In this document: one piece after another, positions 8,302 through 16,854 of the stretch
Position numbering within the stretch: the first letter of the stretch is position 1
Layout of the letters: the number at the start of each line of letters is the position of its first letter
Assembly: GCF_001984155.1 (NCBI RefSeq)
Contig: NZ_MTQO01000052.1
Location: 434,001-498,000 of the forward strand
Length of the DNA: 64,000 nucleotides
From: Actinosynnema sp. ALI-1.44
Lineage (GTDB): Bacteria > Actinomycetota > Actinomycetes > Mycobacteriales > Pseudonocardiaceae
Reading direction: 5' to 3'
Program-made: the position numbers and the translations under genes
Notes under the pieces: model-generated
The model's database searches: none
Seen by the model: only the letters and a program-made list of their open reading frames with translations
Told to the model about the DNA's origin: nothing

Positions 8302-9509
8302 CGTGGCTCCCTGACTGGTGTCGTGTCAGGCAGGGTTGGTGGTGTTATCGGCGGTTCCAGGTTTCCGCTGGGCGTGCGGCCGGAAGGCCCTCGTACCGGG
8401 TTGTACTTGGGTCTTTCGGCCGTGCGTCCAGCGGGGACCTGGGCCGTCGAGAACCCGCCAAACCTTGCCTCACACGACACTAGGTCGCTCGTGACCTGCT
8501 GCACCGACGCGCAGCCGCTCAACGCCATGGCACGGTCGATCTCGTCGCGGAGCAGTTCCAGCACCTCACCGACCCCGGCCTCGCCGCGCGCCGCCAGGCC
8601 CCACAGCACGGGTCTGCCGATGCCGACAGCGTCCGCGCCGAGCGCGAGTGCTTTCAGCACATCGGTTCCCCGTCTGATCCCGCCGTCGGCCAGGACCGGG
8701 ATGTCGACCGCGGCGGCCACGTCGGCGAGCGCGTCGATCGTGGCGACCACGGTGTCCAGCTGTCGGCCACCGTGGTTGGACACCATGACGCCGCTGATTC
8801 CGTGCGCCACCGCGGCGACGGCGTCGGCGGGATGCACCAGTCCTTTCAGGACAACGGGAAGACCGGTCGTGGCAACCAGGTGGTCGATGTGGTCCCAGGA
8901 CAGGTCCGCGACCATCTCGATGTCGCGCACGCCCGGCCTGCCGCCGAGGTCACGCATGTTCTCGCAGCGGACACCGGCGGGCAGGTCGTGGAAACCGTTG
9001 CGGTGATCGCGTTCCCGCCTGCCGAACACCGGGGAGTCGACCGTGACGACCAACGCGCGGCAGCCCGCGTCCTCGGCCCGCCCGACCAGTTCCCGTGTGA
9101 TCCGCTCGTCGGACTGGGCGTACAGCTGGAACCACAGCGCGAGGTCCCGGCCGCATTCCTTGGCGATGTCACCGACCGACACCGTCGACGCCATGCCGGT
9201 GATCATGACCGTGCCCGCCTTGGCGGCCGCCCGCGCGGTGGCCCGCTCGCCCTCCGGGTCGACGAGCCGGTGGAAGGCGGTCGGCGACAGCACGACAGGC
9301 AGCGTGACCTCGGCACCGAACAACGTCGTGCCGAGATCAGGTTTCCCGCATCCCCGCAGCACGCGCGGCACCAGGCGCAGGCGGGCGAACGCGTCCTCGT
9401 TCGCCCGCACCGTCACCTCGTCGTCGGCCCCGCCCGCGATGAAGTCGTACACGTCTCGGGGCAGCCGGTCCCTGGCCAACGCCTCGAACTCCCTGATCGA
9501 CACGGGCAT
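8295..9509 (-). CDS. FMN-dependent alpha-hydroxy-acid oxidase
   Basis: Members of this TIM-barrel family oxidise 2-hydroxy acids such as lactate, glycolate or mandelate to 2-keto acids with FMN. The 404-residue product has the N-terminal YDFIAGGADDEVT motif, the FMN-site lysine in LPVVLKGL, the catalytic-base signature SNHGGRQLD (histidine and arginine both present), and LADGGIRRGTDVLKALALGADAV-type phosphate-binding loops. After residue about 355 there is a roughly 50-residue Pro/Arg-rich tail not typical of the family. Its start shares one base with the stop of the upstream flavin monooxygenase (TAATG). The substrate cannot be told; coupling with the P450 and monooxygenase suggests a dedicated oxidative pathway. 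Confidence 0.92.
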   Translation of the reverse strand: MPVSIREFEALARDRLPRDVYDFIAGGADDEVTVRANEDAFARLRLVPRVLRGCGKPDLGTTLFGAEVTLPVVLSPTAFHRLVDPEGERATARAAAKAGTVMITGMASTVSVGDIAKECGRDLALWFQLYAQSDERITRELVGRAEDAGCRALVVTVDSPVFGRRERDHRNGFHDLPAGVRCENMRDLGGRPGVRDIEMVADLSWDHIDHLVATTGLPVVLKGLVHPADAVAAVAHGISGVMVSNHGGRQLDTVVATIDALADVAAAVDIPVLADGGIRRGTDVLKALALGADAVGIGRPVLWGLAARGEAGVGEVLELLRDEIDRAMALSGCASVQQVTSDLVSCEARFGGFSTAQVPAGRTAERPKYNPVRGPSGRTPSGNLEPPITPPTLPDTTPVREPRC

Positions 9510-11071
9510 TACGGGGCCACAGTCAGGACCGTTTGCGACAGCCGGTCGGCGAGGAAGTCGGTCAACGGCTTGCGGTGGTTGTCCTCGCTCGTCCAGTCGT
9601 TCTCGAGGTTCTCGGCTATGTGGTGTTCAGCGAGCAACGCGCCTCGTCGGAAGTGGCGGATGACCGGGTGCAGGTATGCCGCGTCATAGGCCTTGTCCGC
9701 GTTGTCCGGTGAGATGCGACGCGCGTTGATGTCGAACGGGTCGACTTTGTCGTGGTCCGGCCCGTACTCCAGGGTGATGGTGAAGTACTCGTCGGCGAAC
9801 TGGTTGTCGTGTGCGTAGTCGACCGGGACTTCCTCGTAGTACGCGGCGTCCTTGCCCGCCACCGTGATCAGGTCGCCGAGCTTGCTGAACTGCTGCCACA
9901 GTGCCGAACTGCGGTTGACCCGCGCGATGATCGCGTCGCTCAGCGCTTTCGCGTCCGCGGCCAGCGGGACGTACGGCCATTCGCGGTCCTCGATCTTGCG
10001 CTCCAGGATCCGGTGCAGCGCCTTGACGGTGTAGCGGAAGCCGTGGATGAACCCGCTCGTGGACTTCTTGAAGTCGCGGACCTGCATCATCGTGCCCGCG
10101 AAGTACATCCCCGGCACGTTGGTGGACTCCCACTCGCTGGTCTGCGCGGGGAACCGGTCCTTGATCACCAGCTCGGGCGTGCAGCCGTCGGAGAAGATGG
10201 ACGTGTCGAGCCGGAAACCCGTGCAGGCGATGACCCGGTCGTAGGGGATGTCCTTGACGACGCCGTCGGCCCTGGAGAAGCTGACCGACGCGACGAACCC
10301 GTCGCCGTCCTCGCGGATCCGCAGCACATGGCCGTCGAGGATCGCGTTCTGCGACTTCAGCTGGTACGTGTCGAGGAAGTTGTTGTTCACCGCGCGCAGG
10401 TGCCCGACGAAGTGGGTCTGCCAGGCGAGCCGCAGCGAGTTCGGCCCGGCGACGTGGATGACGGCGGCGGTCTCGATGAGGTTGTCGGCGGTCTCGAACG
10501 CCGAGTTGCCCTTGCCGAGGATGAGGACACGCTGGTTGACGAAGTCCTGCGGGTCGACGCTGACCGTGGTGTACGGCTCGGCCAGTTCGATGCCCGGGAT
10601 GTCCGGCAGATAGGGCTTGGCCGGTCCGGTGGCCACGATCAGCGCGGGCGCGCGGTAGACCTCGCCGTTCTGGTCGGCGACCTCGAACTCCTCGCCCTTG
10701 CGGACCTCGACGACCCGCGAGTCGTACCGGATGTTGAGGCCGAGTTTCGTGGCGTAGTCGCCGAGGTAGCGGACCATGTCGTCGGCGGCGGGGAAGTAAC
10801 GCGGGGTGTACTTGGTGAACAGGAGATCCTCGTCGTCGGACAACAACGAGTTCCAGTCCATCCGCAGGTTGAACTCCGGGTCGTCGATCCCGGTGTACCG
10901 CTTGTTGCTGGAGATCAACTGCCGGTGTCGGGGAAACGTGCCGAAGAACGACCCCGCGACCGAACCGGCTTCGACCACCAGGTAGTCCCGACCGGCCCGG
11001 TCGAGGAAATAGGCCAGTTGCAGCCCGGCTGGACCGGCCCCGATCACCAGATAATCCGTGGTAGTGGGCAT
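9509..11071 (-). CDS. FAD/NAD(P)-dependent monooxygenase-like protein
   Basis: A 520-residue flavoprotein of the flavin-containing monooxygenase superfamily. The FAD-binding Rossmann motif is VIGAGPAGLQ (about 6-15), and the NAD(P)H-binding motif is ILGKGNSAFE (about 187-196). A second flavin-contact motif appears as VIACTGF and later FAGTMM. The FMO region is extended by about 150 residues at the C-terminus, which look soluble. It resembles the FOXRED2-like group of two-dinucleotide-binding oxidoreductases more than lysine/ornithine hydroxylases. A GGAGGGG ribosome site precedes ATG 11071. It is the first gene of a four-gene set with a hydroxyacid oxidase, P450 and antiporter; the 204-bp gap upstream should hold the promoter. 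Confidence 0.85.
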   Translation of the reverse strand: MPTTTDYLVIGAGPAGLQLAYFLDRAGRDYLVVEAGSVAGSFFGTFPRHRQLISSNKRYTGIDDPEFNLRMDWNSLLSDDEDLLFTKYTPRYFPAADDMVRYLGDYATKLGLNIRYDSRVVEVRKGEEFEVADQNGEVYRAPALIVATGPAKPYLPDIPGIELAEPYTTVSVDPQDFVNQRVLILGKGNSAFETADNLIETAAVIHVAGPNSLRLAWQTHFVGHLRAVNNNFLDTYQLKSQNAILDGHVLRIREDGDGFVASVSFSRADGVVKDIPYDRVIACTGFRLDTSIFSDGCTPELVIKDRFPAQTSEWESTNVPGMYFAGTMMQVRDFKKSTSGFIHGFRYTVKALHRILERKIEDREWPYVPLAADAKALSDAIIARVNRSSALWQQFSKLGDLITVAGKDAAYYEEVPVDYAHDNQFADEYFTITLEYGPDHDKVDPFDINARRISPDNADKAYDAAYLHPVIRHFRRGALLAEHHIAENLENDWTSEDNHRKPLTDFLADRLSQTVLTVAP

Positions 11072-11208
11072 ACATCCCCTCCGTGGACACGCCTAGGACA
11101 GCTGCGACAAGGCATGACTACGCACGTAGCCCCGAAGTAGTTCGATAACCGGACAGCTCTGTTTTTCCCAGTTTTCAAACGATCTTCCGGGCGTTGTGCG
11201 ATCACGGT

Positions 11209-11231
11209 CCGACTGGTATGCGTCCAGTCGG
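11209..11231 (-). terminator. Small hairpin downstream of the DUF4262 gene
   Basis: An 8-bp perfect stem (11209-11216 with 11224-11231) and a 7-base loop lie about 45 bp beyond the stop of the DUF4262 gene and upstream of the monooxygenase. There is no strong T-run, so terminator function is only likely by position. Nothing else is recognised in 11072-11275. Confidence 0.4.
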
Positions 11232-11275
11232 CGGACAACGCCGTTCACCGGAGGCGAAGTGTGGTGCGGAGGTCC

Positions 11276-11806
11276 CTACGGACCGTTGAGGCCGGGCATC
11301 CAGCTTTCCGGCCGTCCGCTTTCGGTCAGGATGTGCTGCCAGTCCGAGAATCCCGCCGGGGCGTCGGCCGACCAGGGCCAGTGGCCCTCGGCGGTCGGGA
11401 GGATGAGCTGCAACGCCGGGAAGTCACCCTTTCGGTACAGCACGAACGCGCTGCCGAAGTACTCGAGGTAGTGGCCCTTGTTCACGCGCTCGACCGTGAC
11501 GGGCACGCCCTCGAAAAACTCCTCGTACAACTGGCCGGGCAGGAACCGCTCGCCGGACTTCGCCCGGTCGAGGTAGGCGTTGATCAGCACCGGGCCCATG
11601 CCTTCCGGCAGGCCGAGCACGACCGCTTCGGCGACGCCGAACCTGCGCCACGCGCCCACTGAGAACGTGTAGCCCGCGCCTTCCTCGTCCGGTGGGACCT
11701 CGATGACCGCGCAACCGTTGACTTCGGTCTCGTGCAGCAGCCAGTCGCGGAATCTCTGTTCTTCAGGGTTCAGCGGCTCGGGCACGCCCTCATTGTGCCT
11801 GCTCAC
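11276..11806 (-). CDS. DUF4262-family protein
   Basis: A soluble 176-residue protein. The arrangement GYTFSVGAWRRFGVAEAVVLGLPEG, followed by FLPGQLYEEFFEGVPVTVERV and YLEYFGSAFVLYRKGDFPALQLILP, matches the DUF4262 pattern, a family without a known reaction. The C-terminal WPWSADAPAGFSDWQ segment is also characteristic. The start is GTG 11806; a second GTG seven codons later has a better GAGGG ribosome site and may be the real one. The gene stands alone between the yebC terminator and a small hairpin. Confidence 0.72.
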   Translation of the reverse strand: MSRHNEGVPEPLNPEEQRFRDWLLHETEVNGCAVIEVPPDEEGAGYTFSVGAWRRFGVAEAVVLGLPEGMGPVLINAYLDRAKSGERFLPGQLYEEFFEGVPVTVERVNKGHYLEYFGSAFVLYRKGDFPALQLILPTAEGHWPWSADAPAGFSDWQHILTESGRPESWMPGLNGP

Positions 11807-11834
11807 CTGATCGGGCGATCACCCGGCCAAGCGA

Positions 11835-11859
11835 AAACCCCGGGCACCGCCCGGGGTTT
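11835..11859 (-). terminator. Rho-independent-type terminator after yebC
   Basis: A perfect 11-bp stem (11835-11845 with 11849-11859) with a 3-base loop, flanked by A/T runs that are part of the stem. On the minus strand it ends with a short TTTT/CG run. It closes the yebC transcript after the duplicated tail sequence. Confidence 0.8.
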
Positions 11860-11873
11860 CGACACAGCGCGTC

Positions 11874-12058
11874 ACGCGTCCACGGCCGCCAGGATGTCGT
11901 CGCTGACATGGAATTCGACACAGTGCATAGACGTTCTACGCGTCCACGGCCGCCAGGATGTCGTCGCTGACATGGAATTCGACACAGTGCATAGACGTTC
12001 TACGCGTCGACGGCCGCCAGGATGTCGTCGCTCACATCGAAGTTGGCATAGACGTTCT
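11874..12058. repeat. Two perfect 64-bp tandem copies derived from the yebC 3' end
   Basis: 11874-11937 and 11938-12001 are identical 64-bp units. The adjoining yebC end (12002-12058) is the related third copy: 34 of 36 bases match at one side and the 12 bases CATAGACGTTCT match at the other. The centre differs (16 bases in the copies against 9 in yebC). The copied centre contains TTCGACACAG, which also occurs beside the terminator at 11858-11867, so the unit looks like a patchwork of the gene tail and its downstream flank. The copies are not in a useful reading frame (64 is not a multiple of 3). Confidence 0.93.
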
Positions 12059-12752
12059 GCACGTCGTCGCAGTCTTCCAACGCGTCGATCAGCTTGAAGA
12101 CCTTCTTCGCGCCGTCGACGTCCAACGGCACCGACACCGACGGCAGGAAGCTGGACTCGGCCGACTCGTAGTCGTAGCCCGCGTCCTGCACCGCCTTGCG
12201 CACGGCCACCAGGTCTGTGGCCTCGGAGACGATCTCGAAGCTCTCGCCGAGGCTGTTGACCTCCTCCGCGCCCGCGTCGATCACGGCCATCAGCACGTCG
12301 TCCTCGGACAGGTCGTTCGAGGGGATCAGCACGACGCCCTTGCGGTTGAACAGGTACGACACCGAGCCGGGGTCGGCCATCGAGCCGCCGTTGCGCGTCA
12401 TGGCGGTACGGACCTCGCCCGCCGCGCGGTTGCGGTTGTCGGTCAGGCACTCGACCAGCAACGCGACGCCGTTCGGGCCGTAGCCCTCGTACATGATCGT
12501 CTGCCACTCGGCGCCACCGGCTTCCTCACCGGCGCCGCGCTTGCGCGCGCGCTCGATGTTGTCCAGTGGAACCGAGTTCTTGCGCGCCTTCTGCATGGCG
12601 TCGTACAGCGTGGGGTTGCCGTCCGGGTCGCCCCCGCCGGTCCGCGCGGCGACCTCGATGTTCTTGATCAGCTTCGCGAACAGCTTGCCACGCTTGGCGT
12701 CGAGGGCGGCCTTCTTGTGCTTGGTGGTCGCCCACTTGGAGTGGCCGCTCAT
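12000..12752 (-). CDS. yebC: YebC/PmpR-family protein (TACO1 family)
   Basis: YebC-family proteins act as translation helpers at difficult proline stretches and/or as transcription regulators. From ATG 12752 the product is 250 residues, the usual length, beginning [20 protein letters not shown] and containing the family blocks [21 protein letters not shown] and [30 protein letters not shown] ribosome site supports this start; the longer open frame upstream does not fit the family. The last 19 codons were the template for two tandem repeats immediately downstream. It follows pdxT after 25 bp and in mycobacteria the same neighbours occur. Confidence 0.96.
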   Translation of the reverse strand: MSGHSKWATTKHKKAALDAKRGKLFAKLIKNIEVAARTGGGDPDGNPTLYDAMQKARKNSVPLDNIERARKRGAGEEAGGAEWQTIMYEGYGPNGVALLVECLTDNRNRAAGEVRTAMTRNGGSMADPGSVSYLFNRKGVVLIPSNDLSEDDVLMAVIDAGAEEVNSLGESFEIVSEATDLVAVRKAVQDAGYDYESAESSFLPSVSVPLDVDGAKKVFKLIDALEDCDDVQNVYANFDVSDDILAAVDA

Positions 12753-12777
12753 CTCTCCTCCGTCGTCTACTCGCCAG

Positions 12778-13395
12778 TCAGGACGCCCGAACCATCTCCG
12801 TGAACAGCCGGTGCACCCGCCCGTCACCGGTCAGCTCCGGGTGGAAGGCGGTGGCCAGCACGGACCGTTGCCGAACCGCGACGATCCTACCGGCGGCCGC
12901 TCCCGCCGTTTCGGTCTCGGGCACCGTAGCGAGCACTTCCACCTCCGGCGACACCGACTCCACCCACGGGGCGCGGATGAACACGGCGTGCAACGGACCG
13001 CCTTCGACGCCGGTGAGCTCCAGGTCCTCCTCGAAGGAGTCGACCTGCCTGCCGAACGCGTTGCGGCGCACGATCATGTCGATGCCGTCGAGTTGGTGCT
13101 GGTCAGGCCGGCCGTCCAGCACCTTCGTGGCCAACATGATCATGCCTGCGCACGAGCCGTACGCGGGCAGACCGTCCGCGATCCGCGCCTTGAGCGGCTC
13201 GAGCAACTCGAACGTCGCCAGCAGCCGCGACATGGTCGTGGACTCGCCACCGGGCAGCACGATGCCCTGCAACCCGGCGAGTTCCTCGGCCCGGCGCACC
13301 GGCTGGACCCGCACGTCACACTCCGTGAGAGCGGCCGCGTGCTCACGCACGTCGCCCTGCAACGCGAGCACACCGACAACTGGCTGAGCCGTCAC
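12778..13395 (-). CDS. pdxT: PdxT, glutaminase subunit of PLP synthase
   Basis: PdxT releases ammonia from glutamine and passes it to PdxS for pyridoxal 5'-phosphate synthesis. The 205-residue product has [12 protein letters not shown] at the start, [10 protein letters not shown] (oxyanion region), the nucleophile cysteine in [10 protein letters not shown], and the catalytic His-x-Glu in ATAFHPELT. The start is GTG 13395 behind a GGGAGGGG ribosome site; upstream extension of the frame is antisense to the permease and unlikely. pdxS lies 3.4 kb upstream, separated by three other genes. Confidence 0.97.
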   Translation of the reverse strand: MTAQPVVGVLALQGDVREHAAALTECDVRVQPVRRAEELAGLQGIVLPGGESTTMSRLLATFELLEPLKARIADGLPAYGSCAGMIMLATKVLDGRPDQHQLDGIDMIVRRNAFGRQVDSFEEDLELTGVEGGPLHAVFIRAPWVESVSPEVEVLATVPETETAGAAAGRIVAVRQRSVLATAFHPELTGDGRVHRLFTEMVRAS

Positions 13396-13457
13396 CCTGG
13401 GTTCCCCTCCCGAAACGCCTCCTACCAGCATAGAAGATGACGCTCCGGGCCATCGCA

Positions 13458-14876
13458 CTAGTCGACCGGGATCGACTCCGACGCCCGGCGGCGCGAGATC
13501 ACCCGCCAGCCGACGGCCAGCACGACCACGATCGCGGGCAGCGAGTAGAACGCGATCCGTTCGGCGCCGTCGGAGAACGCCATCAGCACGATGACCAGGG
13601 CGAGGAAGCCGAGCGTTGCCCACCCGGTGTACGGCGCGCCCGGCATGCGGTAGGCGGGGCGTTCCAGTTCGCCGCGCAACGCCGCCTGACGCAGCCGCAT
13701 CTGGGACATGATCAACGTCGCCCAGGTCGCGACCACGCCCAGTGATGCGACGGCGATCGCGATGTCGAACGCCTCCTTGGGCACGAGGTAGTTCAGCACC
13801 ACGCCGAACACGTAGGCGATCGCCGTGAACAGGATGCCGCCGTAGGGCACGTGCCGCGCGCTCATCTTGCCGACGAACTTCGGCGCCTCGCCCTTCTCGG
13901 CCAGTGCGCGCAGGATTCGGCCGGTCGAGTAGAGACCGGAGTTGCACGACGACAGCGCGGCGGTCAGGACGACCGCGTTCATGATGTCGCCTATGCCGGG
14001 GATGCCCAGCCGGGAGAACACCGTGACGAACGGGCTCTCGCCGCCGTTGTAGAACGGCCACGGCAGCAGCATGGCCAGCAGCAGCACGGAGCCGACGTAG
14101 AAGATCGCGATCCGCCAGACCACGCTGTTGATCGCCTTCGGCAGGATCTTCTCCGGGTCCTTGGTCTCCCCCGCCGCGATGCCGACCAGCTCGATCGCGG
14201 AGTACGCGAAGATCACGGCCTGCAACGTCATCAGCGCGATGCCGACACCCGCCGGGAAGAACCCCTGGTGCTCGGTCAGGTTGGCCACACCCGCGTGGGT
14301 CCCGCCGATGTCCGCGGCCGTCACCACCAGCCCGATGCCGACCACCAGGAACACCACGATGGCCAGCACCTTGATCAGCGAGAACCAGAACTCCAGCTCA
14401 CCGAACAGCTTCACCGACAGCAGGTTGACCGCGAGCAGCACGCCGAGGGCGACCATCGCGGTGATCCACTGCGGCACGTCCGGCAGCCAGCGGTGCACGT
14501 AGATAGCGACGGCGGTGATCTCGGCGATGCCGGTCATCGCCCAGTTCACCCAGTACATCCAGCCCGACGCGAACCCCGCCCACGGGCCGATGAACTTCCG
14601 GGCGTACGTCACGAAGCTGCCGGAGCTGGGTTCGTGCATGACCAGCTCGCCCAGCGCGCGCATGACGAAGTACGCGGCGATCCCGCACAGCGCGTACGAG
14701 AGAACGAGCGACGGACCGGCCTGGTTGAGCTTCCCACCCGCGCCGAGGAACAGCCCCACGCCGATGGCGCCACCGATGGCGATCATCTGCACCTGGCGTT
14801 TGCCCAGCGCCTTTTGGTATCCGTCTTCGTCGACCGAGTCCATAGCTGCGGAACCGTAGCCAGTGGACTCGGCCAC
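13458..14876 (-). CDS. Amino-acid permease (AAT family)
   Basis: A 472-residue transporter with about twelve membrane helices. The N-terminal block [20 protein letters not shown] and [19 protein letters not shown] are signatures of the amino acid transporter (AAT) family of the APC superfamily, which includes the asparagine, GABA and D-serine/D-alanine/glycine permeases. Which amino acid is carried cannot be read from the sequence. It ends 63 bp before pdxT and may be read into that gene; it starts upstream with ATG or GTG near 14876 in a stretch with no other gene. Confidence 0.9.
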   Translation of the reverse strand: MAESTGYGSAAMDSVDEDGYQKALGKRQVQMIAIGGAIGVGLFLGAGGKLNQAGPSLVLSYALCGIAAYFVMRALGELVMHEPSSGSFVTYARKFIGPWAGFASGWMYWVNWAMTGIAEITAVAIYVHRWLPDVPQWITAMVALGVLLAVNLLSVKLFGELEFWFSLIKVLAIVVFLVVGIGLVVTAADIGGTHAGVANLTEHQGFFPAGVGIALMTLQAVIFAYSAIELVGIAAGETKDPEKILPKAINSVVWRIAIFYVGSVLLLAMLLPWPFYNGGESPFVTVFSRLGIPGIGDIMNAVVLTAALSSCNSGLYSTGRILRALAEKGEAPKFVGKMSARHVPYGGILFTAIAYVFGVVLNYLVPKEAFDIAIAVASLGVVATWATLIMSQMRLRQAALRGELERPAYRMPGAPYTGWATLGFLALVIVLMAFSDGAERIAFYSLPAIVVVLAVGWRVISRRRASESIPVD

Positions 14877-14944
14877 GATCGAGAGTACTTAAGGAAAACT
14901 TAGCGTGAGGCAAACGTCACAACGGGTCATGAGCTGGGAATTCT

Positions 14945-16045
14945 TCACCAAGTGTCCGCGTTGTGCCGCGCCAAAGCACGGAACGACTCCTTCGGCTCCC
15001 ACCGGTAACGGGAGTACGCGTCGTCGTAGCGGTCACGGACGGTCTTGACGATGCTGAACGACGCGATGTCCATGTCGCGTTCGCGCACCGGCGAGTGCGG
15101 CGCCTCGGGATTGACGAACGTATAGATGTGCGCCGGAATTCCCTCCGCGGCGAAGATCCGGAGCATCCGGGCGATGTGGTCGGCCTGGGCTTTCTCGTCA
15201 CGGACGTAGCCGGGCCTGATCACCGGCGGCACCTGCTCGTAGTCGACGATGTCGTAACCGGAGCCGCCTCGCTGCGGTGCTCCCGGATACGTGCAGCTGC
15301 CGAACTCCATGATCGTGAGCGGCTTGTTCCACTTGCGGAGCTTGGCGAGGTCGGCGCGGTACTCGGCGTCGGTCTCGAAGTACTCGTAGTAGTCGACGCC
15401 GACCATGTCGAACACCGACCAGTCGACCGGCTCGAAGAACGCTCCGCCGTAGGTGAGCGTGCCGCCGAAGTTCCTGCGTGCCACGGTCGCGGCCTTGGCG
15501 AGAAAGGCGTTCAGGCGGGCGGCCACGTGCGGCCACTCCTCCGGCGGCAGCTTGCCGATGTTCGCGATGCGTTCCTGGAAGTTCGCGCCCGGCACGATGT
15601 CCGGCGTGAACAGGATGTGCTCGCACCCGGCCGCGAAGACGATCCGCGCGCCCTGCCTGCGCAACCGTTCGACCTGACGTGCCGACTCGGCGAGGTGGTC
15701 GAGGATTTCCCGCTGCGTGTGGTCGTAGAGGCGTGGTTGCACGTAGACAGTCATGCCGCGCTCGGCCGCGGCGCGCGCGGTCATCGTCTGCCGGGAGATC
15801 TCGGTGCCGAACACGCTCACCGACGGGCAGTTCAGACGTCCGGCGATCACGTCCAGGTCGTGCTCCATCAACTGGCGGCTCCAGCGCGCCCGGGTGAGCG
15901 GCTCGTCACGGAAGTGCAGGACGCCGGTGTCGTAGGTGACCCCGGCTCGCCGCTGTGGCCGCTGCCCGGCACTCGCCTCGCCGGTCAGACCGATGGCGGC
16001 GAGGCCGCCGAGCGCAGCCGCGCGTAAGAAAGTCGATCGCTGCAA
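14945..16045 (-). CDS. Tat-exported TIM-barrel (glycosidase-like) protein
   Basis: From TTG 16045 (behind an AGGGGG site) the product is 366 residues. It begins with a short twin-Arg-like leader (RSTFLRAAALGGLAAIG, then AlaSerAla). The mature part reads like a glycoside-hydrolase clan A barrel: GVTYDTG at the first strand, DMVGVDYYEYF at an inner strand, and TIMEFGSCTYPG, where the glutamate occupies a likely nucleophile position. Similar actinomycete proteins are sometimes labelled abortive infection proteins, but nothing here shows phage defence. It is divergent from a TetR gene with a palindrome between them, so it is probably under that regulator. Substrate unknown. Confidence 0.65.
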   Translation of the reverse strand: MQRSTFLRAAALGGLAAIGLTGEASAGQRPQRRAGVTYDTGVLHFRDEPLTRARWSRQLMEHDLDVIAGRLNCPSVSVFGTEISRQTMTARAAAERGMTVYVQPRLYDHTQREILDHLAESARQVERLRRQGARIVFAAGCEHILFTPDIVPGANFQERIANIGKLPPEEWPHVAARLNAFLAKAATVARRNFGGTLTYGGAFFEPVDWSVFDMVGVDYYEYFETDAEYRADLAKLRKWNKPLTIMEFGSCTYPGAPQRGGSGYDIVDYEQVPPVIRPGYVRDEKAQADHIARMLRIFAAEGIPAHIYTFVNPEAPHSPVRERDMDIASFSIVKTVRDRYDDAYSRYRWEPKESFRALARHNADTW

Positions 16046-16059
16046 GGTGTTCCCCCTGA

Positions 16060-16095
16060 CTGGTTGCTCGACTAATTTATTGGTCATGCAACCAG
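16060..16095. promoter_or_regulatory. Inverted repeat, likely TetR operator
   Basis: Eight-base arms CTGGTTGC (16060-16067) and GCAACCAG (16088-16095) are separated by 20 bases and lie between the divergent exported-barrel gene and the TetR gene, covering the TetR start codon. Position and symmetry fit an autoregulatory operator; binding is inferred. Confidence 0.5.
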
Positions 16096-16694
16096 AAAAT
16101 GAGCGAGACCGCCAGGAACGGCGCTCGTTCATCGAGGAGGCCCGGCGGCGGCAGATCATCGAGGCGGCGATCGAGACCGTCGCCGAACTCGGCTACGCCA
16201 AGGCGTCCTTCGCCCGGATCGCCAAGCGGGCGGGGATCAGCGCGGGCCTGATCAGCTACCACTTCGCCCACCGCGAAGAGCTGATCAACCAGGTGCTGGT
16301 CACCGTGCACGAGTCAATGGACGCCGACCTGTCAGCGAAGATCGAAGGCTCGGCGAGCCACGCGGCCTCGCTGCGGACTCTGATCGAGGGCTATGTGCAC
16401 TACTGCGCGGCGCACCCGACGGAACTGATCGCGATCAGCCGGATCGCGGCGAGCGCGCCGGAGGCACGGGAATGGAGCGAACGCCAGCGGGAAGCCACGC
16501 TCGGCGAGATGGAGGACATGTTCCGCGGTGGCCAGGAGAGCGGCGAGTACCGCCGGTTCGAACCGCGGGTGATGGCGCTGAGCCTGATGTCAGCCCTGGA
16601 AGCGGCCACCAGGGAGTTGTTCGAACGGCCCGACACGGACGTCGCCGCGTTCGCGACCGAACTGGCGGACGTGTTCGTGCACGCCGCGCGCTGA
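16086..16694 (+). CDS. TetR-family transcriptional regulator
   Basis: A 202-residue regulator. After a charged leader, the N-terminal DNA-binding helices read RRQIIEAAIETVAELGYAKASFARIAKRAGISAGLISYHF (about 17-57), the standard TetR helix-turn-helix. The rest is an all-helical ligand-binding and dimer domain (AASLRTLIEGYVHYC, MALSLMSALEAATRELF). Frame extension upstream of ATG 16086 is antisense to the neighbouring gene and is rejected. No clear ribosome site precedes the ATG, so it may be leaderless. The divergent exported barrel protein is its most likely target. Confidence 0.88.
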   Translation: MQPENERDRQERRSFIEEARRRQIIEAAIETVAELGYAKASFARIAKRAGISAGLISYHFAHREELINQVLVTVHESMDADLSAKIEGSASHAASLRTLIEGYVHYCAAHPTELIAISRIAASAPEAREWSERQREATLGEMEDMFRGGQESGEYRRFEPRVMALSLMSALEAATRELFERPDTDVAAFATELADVFVHAAR

Positions 16695-16698
16695 CTTG

Positions 16699-16753
16699 GC
16701 AACCAATGTGGCCTTCGGTGCACGAAACGCAACCAAGGCGGCATTCGTTGCGC
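16699..16753. repeat. Degenerate palindromic intergenic element, also present at 20153
   Basis: GCAACCAATGTGGCCTTCG occurs at 16699-16717 and again exactly at 20156-20174. A degenerate second copy (GCAACCAAGGCGGCATTCG, 16730-16748) follows here after about 30 bases. Each unit begins GCAAC and ends GTTGC or similar, so the region can fold. It may act as a weak terminator for the TetR gene. Confidence 0.6.
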
Positions 16754-16761
16754 TGCGGTGC

Positions 16762-16839
16762 GACACGGCGACACGGCGACACGGCGATGGCCGGTGCCAT
16801 GCGGCACCGGCCATCGCCGTGTTGCTGTGTCGCCGTGTC
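16762..16839 (-). terminator. Long hairpin with 8-bp tandem repeats, pdxS terminator
   Basis: Left arm 16762-16798 and right arm 16803-16839 pair almost completely around a 4-base loop. The outer part consists of tandem ACACGGCG units on one side and matching CGCCGTGT units on the other. It begins about 15 bp after the pdxS stop and faces the TetR gene end, so it probably ends both transcripts. Confidence 0.75.
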
Positions 16840-16854
16840 AGGAAATCCTGCTTG

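Noticed and set aside
8295-9509. Hydroxymandelate oxidase of a phenylglycine pathway
   Set aside because: The family fits, but no hydroxymandelate synthase or aminotransferase gene lies nearby.
11874-12001. CRISPR-like array
   Set aside because: The copies are adjacent without unique spacers, are few, and are explained by duplication of the yebC end.
11872-12507. 211-codon minus-strand frame ending in the repeats
   Set aside because: It is a shifted frame of yebC that happens to stay open through the 64-bp repeats.
14945-16045. Abortive phage infection system
   Set aside because: The label is used for related proteins, but the Tat leader and glycosidase-like motifs argue for an exported enzyme, and no defence genes are adjacent.
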